A DNA stretch of 64,000 nt, from NCBI RefSeq assembly GCF_003258295.1, contig NZ_QKYN01000040.1:1-64000 (forward strand), in the 5' to 3' direction. A program made the position numbers and the translations under genes. Shown in pieces: positions 53,032 to 60,439 of the stretch. Each line of letters starts with the position of its first letter. Within the stretch, counting starts at the first letter, position 1. Under the pieces are notes generated by a model that did not search any database, had not been told where the DNA came from, and saw nothing but the letters and a program-made list of their open reading frames with translations. This DNA is from Streptacidiphilus pinicola. Its GTDB lineage: Bacteria; Actinomycetota; Actinomycetes; Streptomycetales; Streptomycetaceae.

Positions 53032-54297
53032 TCACTCGCCGGCCTGGTCCACGGCGTTCTGGACGCTGTCCAGGCCCCGCTGCGGGTCCCTGATGATCTG
53101 GCCCATGCGGGACCTGAGCATCCGGTCGGCGGCGCTCCAAGCCGGGAGGTCGGCGGGCACGAACTGGGCGTTCGGCAGGGCGTCGAGAAAGGGCACGAGA
53201 GCGGGCTCGTCGTCGTGCACCTGGTCCCAGGCGTTCTGGGTGACAGGCAGCAGGCCGTATTCCTCGTCGAACTTCACCTGCCACTGCCGCTGGTAGACGA
53301 AGTCGAGGAAGGCTCCGATCTGCCGGTCGTGGCCGCCGGGGTTGAAGGCGGAGATCCAGTCGGCGACCCCGAGAGTCTGCGGCGTCTGCCCTGCTTGCGC
53401 GGTCGGCAGCGGCGCCCAGGTGACGTCCAGGTGGTGGTTGGTGATGTCGGCGAGCTGGATGGGCATCCCGTTGAGCATGCCGACCTTGCCCGCCGCGAAC
53501 TGTGCGTACAGGGCGGTGCGGTCCACCGATGCGGGGTTCTGCTCGGTGAGCCCCTGGTCCGTCCATGTGCTCAGCTGGGTCAGGGTGGCGACGTTCGCAG
53601 GTGAGTCGATGGTCCATCTGCCAGTGGCATTGGCGTATCCGCCACCGTTGTTGATCGCCCACATGAACGCCTCGTCCTGTGCCTCCTCAGGCCCCAGGGG
53701 CAGGCCGAGTGGGACCGCAACACCGGCGGCCTTCATCCGCCGTGCCGCCTGTTCGACGTCCGCCCAGCTCTTGGGGGCAACGGCCTTCCCGTCCTTGGTC
53801 GGCAGGCCTGCCTGCCGCCACAGCGCGTTGTTGATGAGGAACGCGCGGGTCGACGCGACGAACGGGATGCCGTACTCGACGATGCCCTGCTCGCCCGCCA
53901 TGGTCAGTCCCGGGAGCAACTCCGCCGCGGTGACGCCACCGGTGACCTGGTCGGCCGGATACAGGAGCTTCTGCTGGGCCCAGGAGCCGAAGCCGGGGCC
54001 CTCGACGATGTCCGGGCACTGCCCGGCCTGGATCATCGCGGCGAGCTTGGCGTCGATGTCGGTCCAACTGAAGGTCTGGACTTTGACGTTGATGTTCGGG
54101 TGCACCTGCTCGAAGGCGGCGATCAGGCTGTTCCAGTAGGCGCGGCTCGGGTTGTGGCCGTCCGAGCCGTAGTCGGCCGCGACGAGGGTGATCGTGGCGC
54201 CGGGAATGCCGTCCTGTCCGCCGATCAGGCCGCAGCCGGTCAGCACGAGCAGGCCGGCCAGGGCCGGTGCCGCCGCATCCAGGAGACGTCTTCTCAT
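53032..54297 (-). CDS. ABC transporter sugar-binding lipoprotein (paralogue 1)
   Basis: A 421-residue extracellular solute-binding protein of the sugar family. Signal sequence with lipobox LVLTGC at residues about 17-22. Landmarks are VAADYGSDGHNPSRAYW, CPDIVEGPGFGSWAQQ, NNGGGYANATGRWTID and KVGMLNGMPIQLAD. It is about 60 percent identical by eye to the binding protein at the other end of the permease pair, so the two are tandem-derived duplicates. The gene starts 5 bases after the MalG-type permease stop. It delivers the oligosaccharide to the two permeases; the ATPase is not in the window. Confidence 0.9.
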   Translation of the reverse strand: MRRRLLDAAAPALAGLLVLTGCGLIGGQDGIPGATITLVAADYGSDGHNPSRAYWNSLIAAFEQVHPNINVKVQTFSWTDIDAKLAAMIQAGQCPDIVEGPGFGSWAQQKLLYPADQVTGGVTAAELLPGLTMAGEQGIVEYGIPFVASTRAFLINNALWRQAGLPTKDGKAVAPKSWADVEQAARRMKAAGVAVPLGLPLGPEEAQDEAFMWAINNGGGYANATGRWTIDSPANVATLTQLSTWTDQGLTEQNPASVDRTALYAQFAAGKVGMLNGMPIQLADITNHHLDVTWAPLPTAQAGQTPQTLGVADWISAFNPGGHDRQIGAFLDFVYQRQWQVKFDEEYGLLPVTQNAWDQVHDDEPALVPFLDALPNAQFVPADLPAWSAADRMLRSRMGQIIRDPQRGLDSVQNAVDQAGE

Positions 54298-54302
54298 GGC
54301 CC

Positions 54303-55133
54303 CTACTTCACCGAGCCGGCGGTGAGGCCGGAGACGACATGGCGTTCGATGCTTGCGAAGAGGACGACGACGGGGATGATCGCGACGAGAGAGGCCGCGA
54401 ACATGTAGTTCCACTGCGGGTGGTAGGCGCCGATCATGGAGTCGATGCCGACCGTGAGCGGTTGCCTGGACGGGGTGTTGATCAGGATCAGGCCCATGAC
54501 GAACTCGTTCCAGGCCGTGATGAACGTGAAGATCACGCAGGTGACCACGCCGGGCAGGGCCAGCGGCAGGGTCACCTTGAGCAGGGCCCCGACCCGGCTG
54601 GTGCCGTCGATCATCGCGGCCTCCTCCAACTCCGCCGGAATGGAGGAGATGTAGGCGGACAGGATCCACACGGCGAAGGCCAGGTTGAAGGCGGCGTTCG
54701 CGACGATCAGGGTGAGATCGGAGTCCATCATCCCGAGCGAGGTGAACTCCCGTGCCAGACCCACCTGCAGGGCCGTGGGCTGGAACATCTGGGTGACCAG
54801 CACCAGCAGCAGGAACACCTTGCGGCCCCGGAACCGGATCCGGGCGGTGTAGTACGCGGCCGGCAGGGCGACGAGCAGGGTGAGCAGCGTCGCACCGACG
54901 GCGACGAGCAGGGAGACCTGCAGGTTCTGGCCGATGGTGGTCTGCGACCATACGTCCAGGAAGTTGTTCCAGGCGAAGTGGTGTGGCAGGTAGGAGTTGT
55001 CGCGCAGCTCGTTCGCCGGGCGCACGGCCGTGAGGACCATCTCCAGGTAGGGCGCGAGGAAGAACGCCGCCAGCAGCCAGGCCAGCGCGGTGATGAGGGA
55101 CTTCTTGACGACGGGCAGTCTGAGCAAGGTCAT
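54303..55133 (-). CDS. ABC sugar permease, MalG type
   Basis: A 276-residue permease with six hydrophobic segments and the EAA loop ELEEAAMIDGTSRVGALLKV ahead of the fifth helix, characteristic of the MalG (CUT1) half. It follows the MalF-type gene after two bases. It forms the membrane channel with that partner and would use a shared MsiK-type ATPase encoded elsewhere, as is usual in streptomycetes. Confidence 0.92.
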   Translation of the reverse strand: MTLLRLPVVKKSLITALAWLLAAFFLAPYLEMVLTAVRPANELRDNSYLPHHFAWNNFLDVWSQTTIGQNLQVSLLVAVGATLLTLLVALPAAYYTARIRFRGRKVFLLLVLVTQMFQPTALQVGLAREFTSLGMMDSDLTLIVANAAFNLAFAVWILSAYISSIPAELEEAAMIDGTSRVGALLKVTLPLALPGVVTCVIFTFITAWNEFVMGLILINTPSRQPLTVGIDSMIGAYHPQWNYMFAASLVAIIPVVVLFASIERHVVSGLTAGSVK

Positions 55134-55135
55134 GG

Positions 55136-56110
55136 TCAGCTCTCCTCGTTCCAGCGGCTGACCCTGAGGAAGAGCAGCACCATGACGATCACGACGGCGA
55201 AGTTGACGACCGACATCGCCGCGGACTCCCCCACGTCGGTCTGGCCGAGGATGTACATGAACACCGTGGAGGTCGAGGTGTCGGTGTTCGGGCCGCCCTG
55301 GGTCATGCCCCAGATGACGGGGAAGGAGTTGAACACGTTGATCAGGTTGATCACGAGGGCGACCAGGAACGACGGCCGCAGCAGTGGCAGCGTGATCCTG
55401 AAGTAGGTCTGCCAGGTGCTCGCCCCGTCCACCCGCGCCGCCTCGTACACCTCCGCGGGCACGGACTGCAGGCCGGCGAGCAGCGTGTAGGTGGTGAACG
55501 GCAGCGACACGAAAACCGCCACGAAGACCAGCCACGGCTTGGCGTGTGCGGCGTCACCCGTCCAGTTCTGCGCCGACGGGATGAGCCCGAGATCGAGCAT
55601 CAGCCGGTTGAGCATGCCGGCGACCTCGTCCAGCATCCAGCGGAACCCGATCGAGGTGACGATCACCGACGCGGCCCACGGGATGATCAGAGCCCAGCGG
55701 GTGACCCTGCGTCCGGGGAAGTTCTGGTTGTAGAGCTGGGCCAGGGCCAGCGAGATCACCATGGTGAAGCCGACCACCAGGACGGTCCACAGCACCGTCC
55801 ACAGCATCACCGAGCCGAGCCGCGGGTCGTCGAAGAGCTTCGTGTAGCGGCCGACGCCGTTGAAGCCGAAGTCGATGCCGAGACCGTTGATCCGGTGGGT
55901 GGAGGTGATCACCATTTCGGCCACCGGCCAGACCACGACCAGCAGGATCAGCACGATGCTCGGGCCGATCCAGGGCAGGGGCCCGAGCCGGGCCAGGCTG
56001 TTACGTCCACCGGCCGCGGTGGGTCTCGGGGCGCTGGCGGCCTTGGCGCCGCGCCGTGGTGGCAGGGGTGGCGTCGGCACGGGTTCTGCGGAAGTCGTCT
56101 GTTGGGACAC
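55136..56110 (-). CDS. ABC sugar permease, MalF type
   Basis: A 324-residue permease with an unusually long cytoplasmic N terminus (Pro/Ala/Arg-rich, about 50 residues) and six hydrophobic segments; the EAA loop is PAEVYEAARVDGASTWQTYF. GTG at 56110 is preferred because AGGAG lies 9 bases upstream; another GTG two codons earlier is only 3 bases from the same site. It is the CUT1 partner of the MalG-type protein. Confidence 0.9.
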   Translation of the reverse strand: MSQQTTSAEPVPTPPLPPRRGAKAASAPRPTAAGGRNSLARLGPLPWIGPSIVLILLVVVWPVAEMVITSTHRINGLGIDFGFNGVGRYTKLFDDPRLGSVMLWTVLWTVLVVGFTMVISLALAQLYNQNFPGRRVTRWALIIPWAASVIVTSIGFRWMLDEVAGMLNRLMLDLGLIPSAQNWTGDAAHAKPWLVFVAVFVSLPFTTYTLLAGLQSVPAEVYEAARVDGASTWQTYFRITLPLLRPSFLVALVINLINVFNSFPVIWGMTQGGPNTDTSTSTVFMYILGQTDVGESAAMSVVNFAVVIVMVLLFLRVSRWNEES

Positions 56111-56191
56111 GAGCACGTTCTCCTGCTGGTCGGGCGACGGACGGCCGGGCGCGGCGGGACGGATGGACAGGGCCCGTCCCGCCGCGTCCTG

Positions 56192-57469
56192 CTACTGGCC
56201 GGCCTGGGTGGCGGCGGTCTGCAGGGTGGTCAGCACGCCCTGCGGGTCCTTGAGCGCGCCACCGATCTGCACCTTCACCTGGGCGTTGACGGTGTCCCAG
56301 GCCGGGTTGGAGACCGGCACGAACCGGGCGGCGGGCAGCGCCTTGAGGAACGGCACCAGCGCCGGGACGTCCTTGCTGACCTGGGTGACGGCGTCCTGCG
56401 TGACGGGGAGCAGGTCGTACTCCTCGTCGAACTTCACCTGCCACTGCTTCTGGAACGCGAAGTCCAGGAACGCCTTGACCTGGGAGGCGTGGCCACCCGC
56501 CTTGAAGCCGTAGATCCAGTCGCCGACGCCGAGGGTCTGCGGGGTCTGCCCTGTCTGTGCGGTCGGCAGCGGGGCCCAGGTGACGTCCAGGTTGCTCTTC
56601 TGGACGTCCTGCAACTGGATCGGCATCCCGTTGAGCATGCCGACCTTGCCGGACGCGAAGTCCGCGTACAGGTCGGTGCGCTTGACCGACCCCGGGTCCT
56701 TCTCGGTCAGGCCCTCGTTCACCCACGTGCCGAGCTGCTTGAAGGTGGCGATGTTCGCGGGCGAGTTGATGGCCCACTTGCCGCTCGCGTCGACGTAGCC
56801 GCCGCCGTTGTTCATCTCCCACATGAAGGACTCGGCCTGCGCCTCCTCGGAGCCCAGCGGCAGCCCGAGCGGCACCTCCACGCCGGCTGCCTTGAGCGCC
56901 TTGGCGTCGGACTCGACATCCGCCCAAGTCTTGGGCGCCACAGCCTGGTTGCCGTTCATCGGCAGCTTGGCCTTCTGCCACAGCGCGTTGTTGATCAGGA
57001 ACGCGCGGGAGGAGGAGACGAACGGGATGCCGTAGGCGGCTCCGCCCTGGTCGCCGGCCTTCGCCAGCGAGGGGATCAGGTTCGCCTGCACGGCGGGGTC
57101 GAGCACCTGGTCGGCGGTGTAGAGCAGGCCGCTCTGCGCGAAGCTCGCGTAACCCGGACCCTCCACGACGTCCGGGTACTGCTTGTTCTGCACCATGGTC
57201 GACAGCTTGGTGCTGATGTCGTTCCAGTTGATGACCTGGACATCGACCTTGATCTTCGGGTTGGCCTGCTCGAACGCGCCGATGACGCCGTCCCAGTAGG
57301 CCTGGCTCGGGTTCTGGCCGTTGGACCCGTAGTCCGCCGCCACGAGCTTGATGGTCGTGACCCCGTCGCCGGAAGCACTCCCGCCGCCGCTGCTGTCACT
57401 GCCACAGGCCGTCAGCGCGAGGGCGGCGCCGGCCGCCAGCACGGACGCATTCAGAAGACGCCGATTCAT
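56192..57469 (-). CDS. ABC transporter sugar-binding lipoprotein (paralogue 2)
   Basis: A 425-residue lipoprotein with lipobox ALTAC followed by a Ser/Gly linker. It shares the landmarks of the other binding protein: VAADYGSNGQNPSQAYW, YPDVVEGPGYASFAQS, NNGGGYVDASGKWAIN and KVGMLNGMPIQLQD. It is first in the transport operon, preceded by a 436-base regulatory region with several palindromes. Two binding proteins flanking one permease pair suggest a recent duplication that broadened or split substrate recognition. Confidence 0.92.
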   Translation of the reverse strand: MNRRLLNASVLAAGAALALTACGSDSSGGGSASGDGVTTIKLVAADYGSNGQNPSQAYWDGVIGAFEQANPKIKVDVQVINWNDISTKLSTMVQNKQYPDVVEGPGYASFAQSGLLYTADQVLDPAVQANLIPSLAKAGDQGGAAYGIPFVSSSRAFLINNALWQKAKLPMNGNQAVAPKTWADVESDAKALKAAGVEVPLGLPLGSEEAQAESFMWEMNNGGGYVDASGKWAINSPANIATFKQLGTWVNEGLTEKDPGSVKRTDLYADFASGKVGMLNGMPIQLQDVQKSNLDVTWAPLPTAQTGQTPQTLGVGDWIYGFKAGGHASQVKAFLDFAFQKQWQVKFDEEYDLLPVTQDAVTQVSKDVPALVPFLKALPAARFVPVSNPAWDTVNAQVKVQIGGALKDPQGVLTTLQTAATQAGQ

Positions 57470-57905
57470 TGCCTACTCCTTCGGCCGGGGCCGACGCTCG
57501 GTCCAGCCCGGATGCTCTAAACGGTTTGAGGGTTACCGCCGAGGCGTTCGTGACCGCGGGTGAGGCGACTGGACGACCACTGGTGAAGCCCGCTCTGCGC
57601 GGGCGCCTCGGTGCTTGGCGTGGCACCGATGCTAGGTCGCTGCATGCGCGATGCCTAGAGACTCATGCTTGATTTTGCATAACTTCTTCGTTATCTAGTC
57701 ATCTTCGCGCAAGATCATCGGAGCTTCGAGCATCATCGCGCATGCCAAGGGCGGGAGGCGGGTGCCTCCGGAGGCGTCTTCGACCGTGCCAAGCTCGCGA
57801 GCCGCCCTGCAATAAGGGCGCAGAAAAGTAGGGATACGCAGGAATCGCGACCCGCCTCGGTCACTTCCGCCCGCAGCGGCGTGCACAACTGCCGGGCGGC
57901 GGGCG
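57470..57905. promoter_or_regulatory. Regulatory region upstream of the sugar import operon
   Basis: This gene-free stretch contains three palindromes. CTCTAAACGGTTTGAG (57515-57530) matches its complement at 14 of 16 positions and looks like a LacI-type operator, 45 bases before the first gene. CTAGG/CCTAG arms (57632-57658) surround the perfect GCATGC. ATAAC (57679-57683) and GTTAT (57690-57694) surround TTCTTC. The segment 57655-57715 is notably AT-rich for this genome, as expected for a promoter region. No small open frame is convincing. Confidence 0.6.
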
Positions 57906-58544
57906 TCAGGCCGGGCGATCACCCTGCGCCACGTCGCCCCGTTCCGCCTTCCGGTCCAGCGCATCGAGGAGAACGTCGCGCAGTCGGCCGATGTCGGCCG
58001 CGATGTCGGTGGCCGCGGGGTCGAGCAGCCACTGCACCTGGAGGCCGTCCGTGGCGGCGATCAGCATGCGGGCCGCCCACTCGGCATCGATCCCTCCGGC
58101 CGGAGCCGGGCGCTCGGCCACGGGAGGCCGGTCCTCGATCGCACGGCGGAAGCGCTCGCGCAGCCCTTGGTAGCGGTCGACGAAGAAGTCGTGGGCGGGG
58201 TGGTCGGCTTCGGCGCCCGCGGCGGCCAGGTCGACGAAGAGCTTCACCAGTCCGGGGGTCTCGGCGTTGGCGGCCAACATGTCAGTGCGCCAGAGTGCGG
58301 CCTCCTCGCCGTAGGCCTCGGCAGCGGCCGCGTCGCGATCCTCCAGCACCGCCGTGAGCAGTGCCTCCCGGGTGCCGAAGTGGTGCACGACCCCGGTGTG
58401 GCTCAGGCCTGCCCGGTCGGCGATGTCCTTGATCGACACTCCGCGGCTCCCGGCCTCGGCATAGGCGGCGAGGGCCGCGTCGAGGATCACCCTCCGCCTC
58501 TCGGCGGTCTTGGCGTAAGGGCCACGGGGCCGACCGGTGCTCAC
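57906..58544 (-). CDS. TetR-family transcriptional regulator
   Basis: A 212-residue TetR regulator if started at GTG 58544 (a GTG three codons earlier is possible). The N-terminal HTH is ILDAALAAYAEAGSRGVSIK and then AGLSHTGVVHHFGTREALL. The remainder is a helical ligand-binding domain ending Asp/Arg-rich. TAGAGT lies 8-13 bases before GTG 58544, which would make the mRNA leaderless. It is divergent from the GH1 gene, with a palindrome between them that fits a TetR operator, so it probably represses both. Confidence 0.88.
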   Translation of the reverse strand: MSTGRPRGPYAKTAERRRVILDAALAAYAEAGSRGVSIKDIADRAGLSHTGVVHHFGTREALLTAVLEDRDAAAAEAYGEEAALWRTDMLAANAETPGLVKLFVDLAAAGAEADHPAHDFFVDRYQGLRERFRRAIEDRPPVAERPAPAGGIDAEWAARMLIAATDGLQVQWLLDPAATDIAADIGRLRDVLLDALDRKAERGDVAQGDRPA

Positions 58545-58577
58545 CCTCAGCACTCTAGCCCGGGGGGCCAGGAATCG

Positions 58578-58601
58578 GAAACAGACAGTCTCACTGTTTT
58601 C
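58578..58601. promoter_or_regulatory. Probable TetR operator between the regulator and GH1 genes
   Basis: GAAACAG (58578-58584) and CTGTTTTC (58594-58601) form an inverted repeat, with a smaller perfect palindrome AGACAGTCT (58583-58591) overlapping the left arm. It lies 34 bases upstream of the tetR start and 62 bases upstream of the GH1 start, placing it over both promoters. Confidence 0.65.
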
Positions 58602-58662
58602 GAGTTACTCTGGGCGAAAGGCGGCGCCACCCCCGAGCCGCCCCGACCCGGAAAGGGCCGCG

Positions 58663-59994
58663 ATGTTCTCCTCCGCCCCCGGTCTGCCACTCCCCCACGA
58701 CTTCCTGTTCGGCGCCTCCAGCTCGGCGCACGCCACCGAAGGCGGCAACACCAACAGCGACTGGTGGCACCGCGAACACCACGCCGCCACGACCGGGGCA
58801 GGGCCGGCCGAGCCCAGCGGGGACGCGGCGGACAGCTACCACCGCTGGCGCGTCGACATAGGCCTGCTCGCCGACCTCGGATTCACCGACTACCGCTTCG
58901 GTGTCGAGTGGGCCCGGATCGAGCCCGCCCCGGGTCACTTCTCCAGGGCGGCACTCGACCACTACCGCCGGATGGTCGACGGCGCCAACGAGGAGGGGGT
59001 GCGCCCGATGGTGGTGCTCAACCACCTCACCGTCCCGCGCTGGTTCGCCGAGCGAGGCGGCTGGACCGCCCCGGACGCCGCCGACCGCTTCGCTCGCTAC
59101 GCCGGGGCCGCCGCCTGCGTCGTCCGCTCCGACGTCCGGCATGTGTGCACCATCAGCGAGCCGAACGTGACCGCCGTCCTCGGCACTCTGGCCCGACCCG
59201 GCCCCGGCCTCGCCTACGGCGGCGGCCTGCCGCTGCCGGACCCGCGGGTCACCGACACACTCGTCCAGGCACACCGCAGGGCCACACAGGCGATCAAGTA
59301 CGTCGCACCCCACGTCCAGATCGGCTGGTCGGTGGCCAACCAGGTCTGCCAGGCCGCGCCCGGCGCCGAGGGCGTCGCCGACGCCTACCGCCGCGCCCGC
59401 GAGGACGTCTTCCTCGAAGCCGCGCGCGGCGACGACTGGACCGGCGTCCAGGCGCACACCCGCGCCCAGATCGGTCCCCACGGCCCACTGCCCCTGCCGG
59501 TGTCCGCCGAACGCACGCTCACCGGCTGGGAGTTCTACCCGCAGGCCCTCGGGGAGGCGCTGCGCCACACCGCGCAGGTGGTCGGTGACGTCCCGCTGAT
59601 CGTCACCGAGCACGGCATCGCCACCGACGACGACAGCCGCCGCACCGCCTACACCGCGGCCGGCCTCGACGACCTCGCCCGAGCCCTGGCCGACGGCCTC
59701 GATGTCCGCGGTTACCTGCACCGCAGTGCGCTGGACGGCTACGAGTGGGGGTCCTACCGGCCCACGTTCGGGCTGATCGCCGTCGACCGCGCCACCCACC
59801 TGCGCGTCCCCAAACCGTCGGCGCACTGGCTCGGCCGCATCGCCGGCAGCCGCACCCTCCCCTACGCGCCACCGCGACATCGGGACCGTCCTGGACCGTC
59901 CACCACCGTCGTCATCTCCCCACGCGCGGACAGTTCACGCCCCCACAGGGAGCCCGCAGCGCCCGGCTGTTCGCCCACGCCGCCGGTAGGCTGA
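58663..59994 (+). CDS. GH1-family beta-glycosidase
   Basis: A 443-residue glycoside hydrolase family 1 protein: FLFGASSSAHATEGGN start, SYHRWRVDIGLLADLGFTDY, acid/base Glu166 in TISEPNV (normally NEP; the Asn is Ser here) and nucleophile Glu316 in LIVTEHGIATDDD (normally TENG). Both catalytic glutamates are kept, so activity is likely, but the altered neighbours suggest unusual specificity. GGAAAGG precedes the ATG. The last 45 residues after HWLGRIAGSRTLPYAPP are low-complexity and lie beyond the family fold. Cytoplasmic: no signal peptide. Confidence 0.88.
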   Translation: MFSSAPGLPLPHDFLFGASSSAHATEGGNTNSDWWHREHHAATTGAGPAEPSGDAADSYHRWRVDIGLLADLGFTDYRFGVEWARIEPAPGHFSRAALDHYRRMVDGANEEGVRPMVVLNHLTVPRWFAERGGWTAPDAADRFARYAGAAACVVRSDVRHVCTISEPNVTAVLGTLARPGPGLAYGGGLPLPDPRVTDTLVQAHRRATQAIKYVAPHVQIGWSVANQVCQAAPGAEGVADAYRRAREDVFLEAARGDDWTGVQAHTRAQIGPHGPLPLPVSAERTLTGWEFYPQALGEALRHTAQVVGDVPLIVTEHGIATDDDSRRTAYTAAGLDDLARALADGLDVRGYLHRSALDGYEWGSYRPTFGLIAVDRATHLRVPKPSAHWLGRIAGSRTLPYAPPRHRDRPGPSTTVVISPRADSSRPHREPAAPGCSPTPPVG

Positions 59995-60020
59995 CCCACC
60001 TCGCCTGGGGCCGGCTCGTC

Positions 60021-60330
60021 TCAGCCCTGGAACACCTGCAGTTCGGAGAGTTGTCCGGCGGGCCAGCCGGCGTTGGCGGTGAAGGTGGCACTCGCCGTGT
60101 TGCCGGTCACGGGGTTGAAGGTGTAGCCCCGCGAGGGCACGAGGGTCGTGTAGTTGACACCGTCTTGCTCTGTGTGAACGGACCGCCGGTCGTGATCGAG
60201 GCGATCGAGGCCGGGGCGGTGCCGGTTGGTGATGGTCACCGTCTGCGCTGCGCTGGTCTGGACGGAGGTGACGTTGCCGAACGCCAGCGCGGACGGCGAT
60301 GCCTTACGTACGCCGGGCTGTGCCGGGGCC
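60021..60330 (-). pseudogene. Decayed choice-of-anchor-D / carbohydrate-binding fragment
   Basis: SPSALAFGNVTSVQTSAAQT and TVTITN are the start of a choice-of-anchor D repeat. At about 60222 the expected continuation TGTAPASIASITTGGPFTQS is found in the next frame, so two bases have been lost. Further on, in the original frame, NPVTGNTASATFTANAGWPA and GQLSELQVF match the end of a discoidin-type domain. Frame breaks and missing middle parts mark this as a remnant, probably of the C-terminal modules of a secreted glycanase like its neighbour. Confidence 0.7.
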
Positions 60331-60397
60331 GGGAAGGTCGTCAGAGCGGGTGTGGTGCCCCAACCGGTGTCACCGCTGCCGCGATCGAACGCGTACG

Positions 60398-60426
60398 GGT
60401 GCGGCCGCGTGACCCGCGGCCGCACC
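60398..60426 (-). terminator. Terminator after the GH87-like gene
   Basis: A perfect 12-base-pair stem, GGTGCGGCCGCG with its complement, closes a 5-base loop TGACC, 14 bases downstream of the stop codon on the minus strand. Confidence 0.8.
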
Positions 60427-60439
60427 GCTGCCGGGCGAG

